Shown here: piece after piece, positions 8,456 through 16,532 of the stretch
How positions within the stretch are numbered: the stretch's first letter is position 1
How the letters are laid out: each line of letters begins with the position of its first letter
Source of the DNA: CAYVAP01 sp964343195
GTDB lineage: Bacteria; Bacteroidota; Bacteroidia; J057
NCBI GenBank assembly: GCA_964343195.1
Contig: CAYFIR010000025.1
Coordinates: 1-58,367, forward strand
Direction: 5' to 3'
DNA: 58,367 nt
Notes under the pieces: model-generated
The model's input: the letters and a program-made list of their open reading frames with translations, nothing else
Told to the model about the DNA's origin: nothing
The model's database searches: none
Translations under genes and position numbers: made by a program

Positions 8456-9211
8456 ATGCTAACCAAACGCATCATCCCCTGCCTGGACATAAAAGAGGGC
8501 CGTACGGTCAAAGGCATCAACTTTGTAGACCTGCGCGACGCCGGTGACCCTGTAGAACTTGCCGCCACCTATCGTGATCAGGGGGCTGATGAACTGTGTT
8601 TTCTCGATATTACCGCTACGGTAGAAAAGCGCGACACCCTGGTGGACCTGGTTCGCAGGGTAGGGCGGGAAATCAATATTCCCTTTACCGTAGGGGGAGG
8701 AATACGAACGGTGGAAGATGTATCGCGCCTTCTCGGGGCGGGAGCTGAAAAGGTTTCCATCAATTCTGCAGCTGTCCGAAATCCCGACCTGGTCAATGAA
8801 CTGGCCCTGGAATTTGGCTCGCAGGCGGTAGTTGTTGCGATCGACGCCAATTTGCTGGATGGAGAATGGTTTGTTTACACCCACGGAGGACGCAAACCAA
8901 CCCCCCTCAAGGCCCTGGAGTGGGCAAAGGAAGTCGAGGATCGTGGAGCTGGAGAAATTCTGCTGACCTCCATGCAGGCCGACGGAACAAAGGCTGGATT
9001 TTCCAACGACATCACGGCACTAATCTCCGAAACTGTTGGAGTTCCGGTTATAGCCTCAGGAGGGGCCGGAACCAAGGAGCATTTTGCAGAGGCCTTTACC
9101 CTGGGCAAAGCCGATGCTGCTCTCGCCGCGAGTGTGTTTCATTTCGGAGAAATTCCCATTCCAGAGTTGAAGGAGTATCTGGCTGCAAAAGGGATTGAGA
9201 TGCGGCAGTAG
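8456..9211 (+). CDS. hisF: Imidazole glycerol phosphate synthase subunit HisF
   Basis: Cyclase subunit of the histidine pathway. With HisH it converts PRFAR and ammonia to imidazole glycerol phosphate and AICAR. It is a (beta/alpha)8 barrel of 251 residues, the expected length. Both catalytic aspartates are visible: Asp11 in IPCLDIKEG and Asp130 in VVAIDAN. The phosphate-binding loops GGGIR (80-84) and ASGGAG near the C-terminus are intact. No other his genes are in the window, so hisF is separated from hisH here. It is followed by a TonB receptor on the same strand after 180 bp. Confidence 0.97.
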   Translation: MLTKRIIPCLDIKEGRTVKGINFVDLRDAGDPVELAATYRDQGADELCFLDITATVEKRDTLVDLVRRVGREINIPFTVGGGIRTVEDVSRLLGAGAEKVSINSAAVRNPDLVNELALEFGSQAVVVAIDANLLDGEWFVYTHGGRKPTPLKALEWAKEVEDRGAGEILLTSMQADGTKAGFSNDITALISETVGVPVIASGGAGTKEHFAEAFTLGKADAALAASVFHFGEIPIPELKEYLAAKGIEMRQ

Positions 9212-9391
9212 GTGAGGGGGAAATGTTCGGAGAACACAGAGGTTTAACCCGCATTTGTGGAGTTTTTTCACGGATATTCATTCCAGAGGTTTTCTTGCCA
9301 CTCTTTGGACAATGATTTCGTCTTAGAAGCAAACCAACCAAATGGGGATGGATCAATGCCATTCCTCTAATTACTCCAACAACTCCACTGA

Positions 9392-11695
9392 ATGTCAAAA
9401 CTCTTACCCTGTTGTCTGGCTTTCCTGCTGTTTGCTGGAAGCCTGTCAGCCCAAAACTTTACCCTAAGTGGCTATGTCCGGGACGGAGGTTCCGGAGAGG
9501 CCATGACGGGAGCTACCATTCACGTGCCTTCGATTAGGCGCGGGGCCTACACCAACAATTATGGATTTTTCTCCCTTACACTTCCTGAAGGAAACTATCA
9601 GGTAGTCATCAGCTATCTGGGGTTTCGTCCGGATACCCTGGACGTCGGCCTTTTCGAAAATCAGGCTGTGGAGGTGGACCTGTCCCCACAAAGCGCCACC
9701 ATGGATGAGGTCCAGATATTTGCCTCCTCTGACGCCTATGAACGGGAGGTAAAATCGCCTCAGATGAGCCAGATCAGGGTGGATGTCAACCAGATGAAGC
9801 TGATTCCTACTCTTGCTGGGGAACCCGACCTTATGAAGGTCGTGCAGCTGCTGCCCGGCGTGACCAAAGGCGGTGAGGGAACCACCTCTATCCTCGTGAG
9901 AGGCGGAGACCCGGACCAGAACCTGATTTTGCTGGACGAAGCCGTCGTATACAACGTGAGCCACCTGTTTGGCTTTTTCTCGGTATTCAACGCGGATGCC
10001 CTAAAGGACCTGACGGTCATCAAGGGCGGTTTCCCTGCTCAGTATGGTGGAAGGCTATCCTCAGTGCTGGATATCAGTATGAACGAGGGAAATATGCGGG
10101 AATACCATGTAAAGGGAGGCATTGGACTGCTCAGCTCCCGCCTGACTGTCGAGGGACCCATTGTTAAGGAAAAAGGCTCTTTCAGCATTTCCGGACGCCG
10201 AAGCTACATCGATCAGGTTTTTAAGGTAATTGGGCAAACGGTACCTTATTATTTCTACGATGTCAACGCCAAGGCAAATTATCGGATCGGAGAAAAGGAC
10301 CGCCTGTATTTCAGTACCTATCTGGGCGACGATGTGCTCTACACACCCGAACTTTCAGTAGAGGTGGATTCCTCTGAGCAGTTGGGGCTGGGCGAAGTGG
10401 ACTTTGGCTTTCGGTTGGGCAACCTGACCAGCACCCTGCGCTGGAACCACCTTTTCAACGAGCGCCTTTTTGCCAATACCTCGGCCATTTTTACCCGATT
10501 CCAATACGACATCAACGGCTCTTTCGCCGATAACCAGATTTTTATCGGGTCTGACGTGCTGGACCTGGGACTGAAGTCTGACTTTGGTTATTTCATCAAT
10601 CCTTCGCACACTTTGCGTTTCGGGGGGCAGGGCATTCAGCACCGATTTAGGCCCAACGTTCTGTCAGCAGATGGAGACATCGGGCAGTTGCTTCAGGACC
10701 GTGAGGTGGAGTCCATTTGGGCGACGGAACTGGCCCTTTATGTGCAGCACGAGTGGCAGATGCTTGATAACCTCCGGGTGAACTATGGCCTCAGACTCTC
10801 GGGAGCAGTTGTGCCGGAGGCCTTGTACCCTGGGCTGGAGCCAAGGGCCTCTCTGGTTTATACGCTAAATGACCGCAATTCCTTCAAGTTTGGTTATGCT
10901 GTGATGCGACAGTACCTGCACCTGGTTTCGAGTTCGACGGTGGCGCTGCCCACGGACCTTTGGTATCCGGTGACCAAGGATGTGAAGCCTCAAACGTCCA
11001 ATCAGTTTGCCGCAAGCTTTACCCACCATTTTCCCGGAATCCAGTCGTTGTTTACTGTGGAGGCCTATTACAAGCAGATGAACAACCTCACAGAGTACCG
11101 GGAGGGGGCCAATCTCATTCTCAATGACGACTTCCAGTCGGAACTGATACAGGGGGCCGGAGAAGCCTACGGGGTGGAACTGCTCTTGAAGCGGGACGAA
11201 GGGCGCTTCACCGGCTGGGTGGGCTATACCCTGGCCTTTTCGCAGCGATTTTTCGATGAGCTCAATGGTGGAAATCCATTTTGGGCCAAGTATGATCGTC
11301 GCCACGACCTTTCGGTGGTATCGCTGTATAAAATAACAGATCGACTGTCCGTGTCAGCAGTTTATACCTACCTGTCAGGGCCGCGCTTTACCCCTCAAAT
11401 CGGGCAGTATCTGGCTCCTTCTCCAGGGCTGAATGGCGTGGAACTGATTCCTATTTATGCCGAGCGAAATTCCGTGCGACTGACCGCGGCTAACCGATTT
11501 GATGTCAGCCTTACCTTTCGAAACAAAGTCCATAAACGCTTGAAGTCCGAATGGACCGCAGGGGTGTACAACGTATTGAATGCCCCGACTCCCATTCGGG
11601 TCAACATCGCTTATACCCCTGAGCGAGGTACCTATTATACCCAGCCCAGTTTCCTGGGGCGGGTCGCATCCATTGCCTGGAACTTTGAATTTTAA
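9392..11695 (+). CDS. TonB-dependent receptor with carboxypeptidase-regulatory N-domain
   Basis: Outer-membrane active transporter energised by TonB. A signal peptide of about 20 residues ends at LSAQ. A CarboxypepD_reg-like beta-sandwich follows (about 23-105, GEAMTGATIHVP). The plug (about 120-230) includes GEGTTSILVRGGDPDQNLIL and the Tyr-Gly-Gly-Arg-Leu-Ser-Ser plug-to-barrel region. The remainder is a beta-barrel ending in aromatic WNFEF. The substrate is unknown. It forms a two-gene unit with the DUF4249 lipoprotein 12 bp downstream, a pairing common in Bacteroidota. At 767 residues it is shorter than most SusC proteins and closer to the FecA/CirA size class. Confidence 0.92.
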   Translation: MSKLLPCCLAFLLFAGSLSAQNFTLSGYVRDGGSGEAMTGATIHVPSIRRGAYTNNYGFFSLTLPEGNYQVVISYLGFRPDTLDVGLFENQAVEVDLSPQSATMDEVQIFASSDAYEREVKSPQMSQIRVDVNQMKLIPTLAGEPDLMKVVQLLPGVTKGGEGTTSILVRGGDPDQNLILLDEAVVYNVSHLFGFFSVFNADALKDLTVIKGGFPAQYGGRLSSVLDISMNEGNMREYHVKGGIGLLSSRLTVEGPIVKEKGSFSISGRRSYIDQVFKVIGQTVPYYFYDVNAKANYRIGEKDRLYFSTYLGDDVLYTPELSVEVDSSEQLGLGEVDFGFRLGNLTSTLRWNHLFNERLFANTSAIFTRFQYDINGSFADNQIFIGSDVLDLGLKSDFGYFINPSHTLRFGGQGIQHRFRPNVLSADGDIGQLLQDREVESIWATELALYVQHEWQMLDNLRVNYGLRLSGAVVPEALYPGLEPRASLVYTLNDRNSFKFGYAVMRQYLHLVSSSTVALPTDLWYPVTKDVKPQTSNQFAASFTHHFPGIQSLFTVEAYYKQMNNLTEYREGANLILNDDFQSELIQGAGEAYGVELLLKRDEGRFTGWVGYTLAFSQRFFDELNGGNPFWAKYDRRHDLSVVSLYKITDRLSVSAVYTYLSGPRFTPQIGQYLAPSPGLNGVELIPIYAERNSVRLTAANRFDVSLTFRNKVHKRLKSEWTAGVYNVLNAPTPIRVNIAYTPERGTYYTQPSFLGRVASIAWNFEF

Positions 11696-11707
11696 CCCCA
11701 TCCCATC

Positions 11708-12610
11708 ATGAAAAATACTATCCTTATTTCCCTGATAATGAGCATGATATTCATGCTCGCCAGTTGCATTCCTGAGCCTGTTGACCTTGAGATCCCGCAG
11801 GCGGAGCCCAAACTGGTGGTCGCCTCCCAGATGATTTTTGATCAAATCCTCCTGGTGCAGGTAAGCCGTAGTTTTGGAGCCCTGGAGTTTTCGGAAGAGC
11901 AGAGTGATACCCTGAATCAGGAATTGTTGAATCAGATTCTGGTGGACAGTGCCCGGGTGGTGCTGATCAGCTACAACCAAACCGATACGCTGATAGGCGT
12001 CGGGAGTGGGCTATATCTTGGGTTGAATACAGAACTCATCGCAGGACAGACCTACCAGCTGAGTGTATATGATTCCGTAACCGAGGAATTGGTTTTTGCA
12101 GAAAGTGAAGTGCTTCCTCAGGCTGAACTAAATGAGCTTGACTATTCCTTCTCATTTGATTCCATTACATTCCAGGATACGGTATTTCGGGATACTGCCC
12201 TTGCAGTTAGCATTGGGTTTGACGATTTTCTAGACGAAAACTATTACATGGTGAACATGTACCGGGTTTCGCTGGATACGGCCAATAACAACCTGGAGGG
12301 CCTGGCGTCCACCCTGATCGGCGATGGAGGCAATACTACCTTTGCCCTCACGGATCAGCTTTACACTGAGCAAACGATCCGGGATACCCTGGTAACTACC
12401 CAGTTTCGACCAGGGGACACGGTTGCCGTAGCCCTGTCGCATATCAGTCCGACCTATTACCAGTATCTCTCTACAAGATCGCGCAGTGCAGGCAGCATTT
12501 TCGTAAGCCTCCTGGGCGAGCCGGTTAGCTATCCGAGCAATGTGGATGGGGGGTATGGGATGTTCAACCTTCACCTGCCAAACATCCGGTTTTTGATTCT
12601 GAGAGAGTGA
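11708..12610 (+). CDS. DUF4249 domain-containing lipoprotein
   Basis: Cell-surface or periplasmic lipoprotein, probably partner of the upstream TonB receptor. The leader ends in a lipobox, MLASC, with Cys20 as the lipidation site. The early PEPVDLEIPQAEPKLVV segment is typical of DUF4249. The rest is beta-rich, with no catalytic motif seen. Function in the family is not established, and a role in substrate capture is inference from pairing. Its stop codon (12608-12610) directly abuts the stop codon of the convergent DUF1611 gene. Confidence 0.85.
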   Translation: MKNTILISLIMSMIFMLASCIPEPVDLEIPQAEPKLVVASQMIFDQILLVQVSRSFGALEFSEEQSDTLNQELLNQILVDSARVVLISYNQTDTLIGVGSGLYLGLNTELIAGQTYQLSVYDSVTEELVFAESEVLPQAELNELDYSFSFDSITFQDTVFRDTALAVSIGFDDFLDENYYMVNMYRVSLDTANNNLEGLASTLIGDGGNTTFALTDQLYTEQTIRDTLVTTQFRPGDTVAVALSHISPTYYQYLSTRSRSAGSIFVSLLGEPVSYPSNVDGGYGMFNLHLPNIRFLILRE

Positions 12611-13693
12611 CTATGAATCCCCCCTTTTGCTGGCAACCAGGCTGATCAGGTTGCGAATGGCAGGAATCAGGCTGTCGACCCCTTCTTCTACGGGCAATGC
12701 CACTGGAAGCGAAGTCTTGCGGTGGAGGGTATCCTGGTGGGTTTGAGCTTGCAGTAGTGTTAGCCCCTTGGTGTTTAGCGCCAACCCGATGACTGGAGGC
12801 CCATAAGCCTCTACCAGTGTGATTTCGCCTGGGAGATCGGGCATGCGACAGCCGAGATGATCCCAGCCTTTGTGATATGTACGGGCCGGTGGGTGTACAA
12901 GTATGACCCCATCGGCCCTTCCTGATACCAGAAATTCTGATCCACAGGGGCCAGAGGGATTACGTAAGGCAGCCTGCCCCTCGACGAAAATCACCTCGGG
13001 TTTTTCTGCTTCCCAGCAACTGTAAATCGCGTGTTCCAGTTCGCCGGAGACAAAGTCATTGAGCGTACTATCGAAAATGAAGCCATATTTACCTCCCTGC
13101 ATCCAACCAGTTTGCCCGGTGTAGATCATTTCCGCCCTGATGCCCTGCTTCAGGCAGGCTTCCTTGAGTAATCGGGCTGTGGTCCGCTTTCCAACGGCAC
13201 AATCTGTTCCCAAAACCGGAATGATGGGGCAGTCCACCTCATAGATTTTTCCAGACCAAAAGTGCTGCTCTGCTTTTGGTTTGGGCTTTCGGACGTCGAT
13301 CAGCTCAACGCCGTGTTGCTCTGCAAGTGTCTGTAGCTCAGGATCTTCGGACAAAAACTCGTGGAGACCATTTACGATAGACATGCCCGAACTAATCGCC
13401 TGCCTGATCAGGGGTTTCCACCCCGGGTCGATGACTCCCCCGGCGTTAGCCACTCCCAGTATCAGGTAATCAGCTTTCAGAGGGGTGTTCCCCAGAAAAT
13501 CGTCCAGGTCCCTGAACACCGGAATCTGGCGAGGTTTCCCATCCAGTATTTCCCCGGCTTCCTGTCCTGCAAATTCCCTGTCAATAACTCCTATCAACTG
13601 ATAACGTTCGCTGCCCCTGATGAGGCCGTGTGTAGTCTTGGCTTGAGGGCGATCCAACTGGTCGCCTGCATAGGCTATGGCTGTTCCATCCAT
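12611..13693 (-). CDS. DUF1611 domain-containing protein (DgcN-like)
   Basis: Cytoplasmic protein of the DUF1611 family, which includes DgcN, described as an N-acetyltransferase in D-amino-acid metabolism. The N-terminal part is Rossmann-like (YQLIGVIDREFAGQ, ADYLILGVANAGG). The C-terminal part is P-loop-like, with GTDCAVGKRTTA (about 172-183) and VIFVEGQAALRNPSGP. Members usually sit beside a dipeptide epimerase; none is here. Length (360) is normal. It converges with DUF4249 with no spacer, and is divergent from the deacetylase gene with a 92-bp gap. Confidence 0.85.
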   Translation of the reverse strand: MDGTAIAYAGDQLDRPQAKTTHGLIRGSERYQLIGVIDREFAGQEAGEILDGKPRQIPVFRDLDDFLGNTPLKADYLILGVANAGGVIDPGWKPLIRQAISSGMSIVNGLHEFLSEDPELQTLAEQHGVELIDVRKPKPKAEQHFWSGKIYEVDCPIIPVLGTDCAVGKRTTARLLKEACLKQGIRAEMIYTGQTGWMQGGKYGFIFDSTLNDFVSGELEHAIYSCWEAEKPEVIFVEGQAALRNPSGPCGSEFLVSGRADGVILVHPPARTYHKGWDHLGCRMPDLPGEITLVEAYGPPVIGLALNTKGLTLLQAQTHQDTLHRKTSLPVALPVEEGVDSLIPAIRNLISLVASKRGDS

Positions 13694-13785
13694 AATGGAA
13701 AATTACCCAGAAATAGCGATTCTGTGGTGCATGAGAATGAAAAAATCTAATTTGCTGCCCCAGACTTCTACCTAAACAACTTTAA

Positions 13786-15057
13786 ATGGCTTTAGATTCC
13801 CATACGGACGATTCTGTTTTCGTAGTAGTTCCGGTGGCCTCAGCCCGGGTACTCTACACTTTTGGAGAACTGGGGAGGCTGCTGGGTTGTCAGTTTCAGG
13901 TAGTTGAGGAATTGTGGGAAGTGGAGGGAAGTCCGGTACTTTATTATTGGCCAGAAAAGCCGGAAAAGGCTCCCTGGCTACCCTGGTCAGGTTTTTTGGG
14001 AGAAAGCAGTATCAGAGCCGACTTTTTGCCAGACCCGGAAAAAGATCTGCCTGCAGCCATTTTTTATCTGTTGTCTGACTACGAAAAGTACCAAACTGAG
14101 CACTTCGATCGGCATGGGCGGTACGATCAGCAGGCATATCCCACTGCTGATTGGGGGCTGGAAGACCAGCCGCTGGTTCACATATGGGCTGAGCAAATAC
14201 GAGGGAAATTGACAGAGGTATATCCCGATTTTGTATTCCAGCCTCCTATGGCCGAGTTGCGATTTACCGTCGATATCGACAATGCCTGGCGATACCGGCA
14301 CAAGGGGCTGGCTATAAGCCTGGCGGGCCTTGGTAGATCTCTCCTGAAAGGTCAATTCTCCGAATTCTGGCGGCGGGTCAGGGTACTAACCCGGCAGGCT
14401 CCTGATCCCAACTTTACCTTTGACCAATTGGCGGAGCTACTTCCGCCCGAGCAAACTACCTATTTTGCCCTGATTGACCGAAATAGTCCTTTTGATGGCC
14501 GATACACGTACCAGTCAACCGCTCTGCGCCAGTTGCTTCAATCGCTGGAGAGTGCAGGTAATCAGGTGGGGATTCATCCCTCATACAGCAGTTTTCAGGA
14601 TCCGGATCGAATCAAAAGGGAAACAGGATACCTTCGGGAAATCATAGGGAAGGAAGTGCGGTGCAGCCGGCAGCATTTTTTGCGGTTCCGATATCCGCAC
14701 ACTTTTCGGGCGCTCATTAAAGCGGGGGTGAAGGAAGACTATACCCACTGTCTGTATCATCGGGGTGGTTTTCCCCAGGGGATGGCTCGCCCATTTTTGT
14801 GGTATGACCTGTTGGCAGAGCAGCAGACAAACCTGATGCTCTATCCTACCATCGTCATGGACCGCAGTTTGCAGCATTATGCCAGGATGACGCCAACGCA
14901 AGCCATCGATAGAACCTTGAATCTTTGGGACATTACGCGTCAGTCTGGAGGGGTATTCACCCTATTGCTGCACAACGAATGTCTCTCGGAAACAGCGGAA
15001 TGGCAGGGCTGGAGTCAGGCAATTGTCACCATGGTAAACCAGTTGAAGAATGCCTAA
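13786..15057 (+). CDS. Polysaccharide deacetylase family protein
   Basis: Predicted cytoplasmic or periplasmic carbohydrate deacetylase-like protein with an N-terminal domain of the type often found on Bacteroidota members (about 1-150, including FYLLSDYEKY). The NodB-like domain begins at LRFTVDIDNAWRYR, with the paired aspartates of motif 1. GIHPSYSS (about 263-270) is the metal-binding HxxxS/T motif 2. No signal peptide is visible. Such proteins usually act on surface glycans, but the substrate is not readable here. It overlaps or nearly overlaps the VOC gene, suggesting co-transcription. Confidence 0.82.
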   Translation: MALDSHTDDSVFVVVPVASARVLYTFGELGRLLGCQFQVVEELWEVEGSPVLYYWPEKPEKAPWLPWSGFLGESSIRADFLPDPEKDLPAAIFYLLSDYEKYQTEHFDRHGRYDQQAYPTADWGLEDQPLVHIWAEQIRGKLTEVYPDFVFQPPMAELRFTVDIDNAWRYRHKGLAISLAGLGRSLLKGQFSEFWRRVRVLTRQAPDPNFTFDQLAELLPPEQTTYFALIDRNSPFDGRYTYQSTALRQLLQSLESAGNQVGIHPSYSSFQDPDRIKRETGYLREIIGKEVRCSRQHFLRFRYPHTFRALIKAGVKEDYTHCLYHRGGFPQGMARPFLWYDLLAEQQTNLMLYPTIVMDRSLQHYARMTPTQAIDRTLNLWDITRQSGGVFTLLLHNECLSETAEWQGWSQAIVTMVNQLKNA

Positions 15058-15067
15058 CTTATTGGCC

Positions 15068-15445
15068 ATGAAACAATCACACGTTGGCTGGTTCGAAATT
15101 CCTGTCACCGACATGGACCGGGCCAAGGCATTTTACCAGACGCTACTGGGGCTGGAACTTCACGATCTGACGCTCGCCAATGGCTTACAAATGGCCCTAT
15201 TCCCTGAAAATGAGCAGGGTGGGGGAGGAGCCCTTGCCTGTTTCCCAGACTTTTACCAACCGGGAACCCAGGGACCATTATTGTATCTTCAGTGTCCGGA
15301 TGGGGTCGGAGCGACCCTGGAGCGCGCCATAGACCTGAAGGCCAGGATTCAGGTTCCGCAAAGTCAGATAAGCGAAGAACGAGGCTATATGGCAGTTTTG
15401 CTGGATTCGGAAGGAAACAGGATTGCCCTGATCGGCGGAGAGTAA
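15068..15445 (+). CDS. VOC family protein (glyoxalase-like)
   Basis: Small vicinal-oxygen-chelate fold protein. The opening HVGWFEIPVTDMDRAKAFYQ is the standard first half-module, and the C-terminal GYMAVLLDSEGNRIALIG is the standard second one, with Glu in the metal-ligand position. The reaction is unknown. I prefer the ATG at 15068, which aligns with family N-termini. An in-frame ATG at 15050 overlaps the deacetylase end by 8 bp and is also possible. Translational coupling to the deacetylase is likely. Confidence 0.88.
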   Translation: MKQSHVGWFEIPVTDMDRAKAFYQTLLGLELHDLTLANGLQMALFPENEQGGGGALACFPDFYQPGTQGPLLYLQCPDGVGATLERAIDLKARIQVPQSQISEERGYMAVLLDSEGNRIALIGGE

Positions 15446-15500
15446 AATGGTGGAAAACTTAGCAACCTAACATCCAACTTAAGGGGGCAAAAGCAGGTAT

Positions 15501-16430
15501 GTGGAATTAACCACTCACTCCAATTATTCTGACGTGAATCATCCCTACTTAATACTCTTTTTGACCCTCATGCTCGGGATATATTCCTCAACTGCACAGG
15601 AGCAGTTGCCTGCAGATAATGTCCCGGAAGTCATTCCTTTTTCAAAAAACAGCTTTAAGAAATGGGCCCAGGTACGAGACCTGACCATTACCCCCGACCA
15701 GCAAAGTCTGTTTTTTACCGTACAGGATACTGCGGCCAGGCGTTCTGATATTTACGAAATGCGTCGGCTGGGACCAACCTGGGGAGTCGCCAAACCCGCT
15801 TCCTTTTCGTCTGAATTTGATGACCTGGAGCCGTTTGCTTCCCCCGATGGCCAGCGGATCTACTTTGCCTCCTCTCGTCCTGATGGGGAAGAGAAGACCG
15901 GGGATGATTTTGATCTTTGGTATGTGGAGAAGGCAGGCAGTTCATGGTCTGACCCTGTCAGGTTACCCGCCCCGGTCAACGGAGCTGGCAATGAGTTTTA
16001 CCCCTCTGTCTCTCGCAAAGGAAACCTGTATTTCACAGCCACTCGCCCTGAAGGTCAGGGTAAGGAGGATATTTATGTGGCTTATTGGGACCTGGATCAC
16101 TTCAAAACCCCGGTCCCCTTGCAGGGCGGAGTGAATACGGAAGGATATGAATTCAATGCCTATGTGTCACCAGACGAGTCATTTCTGGTTTTTTCTGGCT
16201 ACGAATATGATGAGGGCATAGGGAGTGGAGATCTCTACTATAGCTTCCGACAGTTGAACGGAGAGTGGTCCGAAGCCATACATTTTCCTGCTCCGATCAA
16301 TTCCGGTGGGCTGGACTTTTGTCCCTGGATTGATTATGAGAGGCAGAAAATGTATTTCACCCGAAAAGAAAATGCCGAGAGTCGCCTGTATGAAACCAAT
16401 TTCTCCTATCTATTGGAGACGATGAGGTAG
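15501..16430 (+). CDS. PD40/TolB-like beta-propeller protein, exported
   Basis: Exported beta-propeller built from PD40 (WD40-like) repeats. Repeats are visible as SPDGQRIYFASSRP, SRKGNLYFTATRP and SPDESFLVFSGYEYD, with the partner strand pattern DLWYVEKAGSSWSDPVRLPAPVN recurring in shortened form. A hydrophobic leader ends near STAQ. The start is uncertain: GTG at 15501, or GTG at 15534, which gives a cleaner signal peptide. Members are often protein-binding scaffolds such as TolB or OmpA-associated proteins; the partner is unknown. It converges on PBP1A. Confidence 0.82.
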   Translation: MELTTHSNYSDVNHPYLILFLTLMLGIYSSTAQEQLPADNVPEVIPFSKNSFKKWAQVRDLTITPDQQSLFFTVQDTAARRSDIYEMRRLGPTWGVAKPASFSSEFDDLEPFASPDGQRIYFASSRPDGEEKTGDDFDLWYVEKAGSSWSDPVRLPAPVNGAGNEFYPSVSRKGNLYFTATRPEGQGKEDIYVAYWDLDHFKTPVPLQGGVNTEGYEFNAYVSPDESFLVFSGYEYDEGIGSGDLYYSFRQLNGEWSEAIHFPAPINSGGLDFCPWIDYERQKMYFTRKENAESRLYETNFSYLLETMR

Positions 16431-16463
16431 CCGCCTGCCCGTGAAAGCAATCGTTACCAAGCC

Positions 16464-16501
16464 CCAATCCCCCACCTGAGTTCTCTCAAGTGGGGGATTG
16501 G
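16464..16501. terminator. Bidirectional hairpin between PD40 gene and PBP1A
   Basis: CCAATCCCCCAC (16464-16475) is an exact inverted repeat of 16490-16501, with an inner TGAG/CTCA pair. It lies between convergent genes. No long T-tract is present on either side. Confidence 0.65.
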
Positions 16502-16532
16502 CATTATCTGAAGTACGGATAGATGGGGCTTC

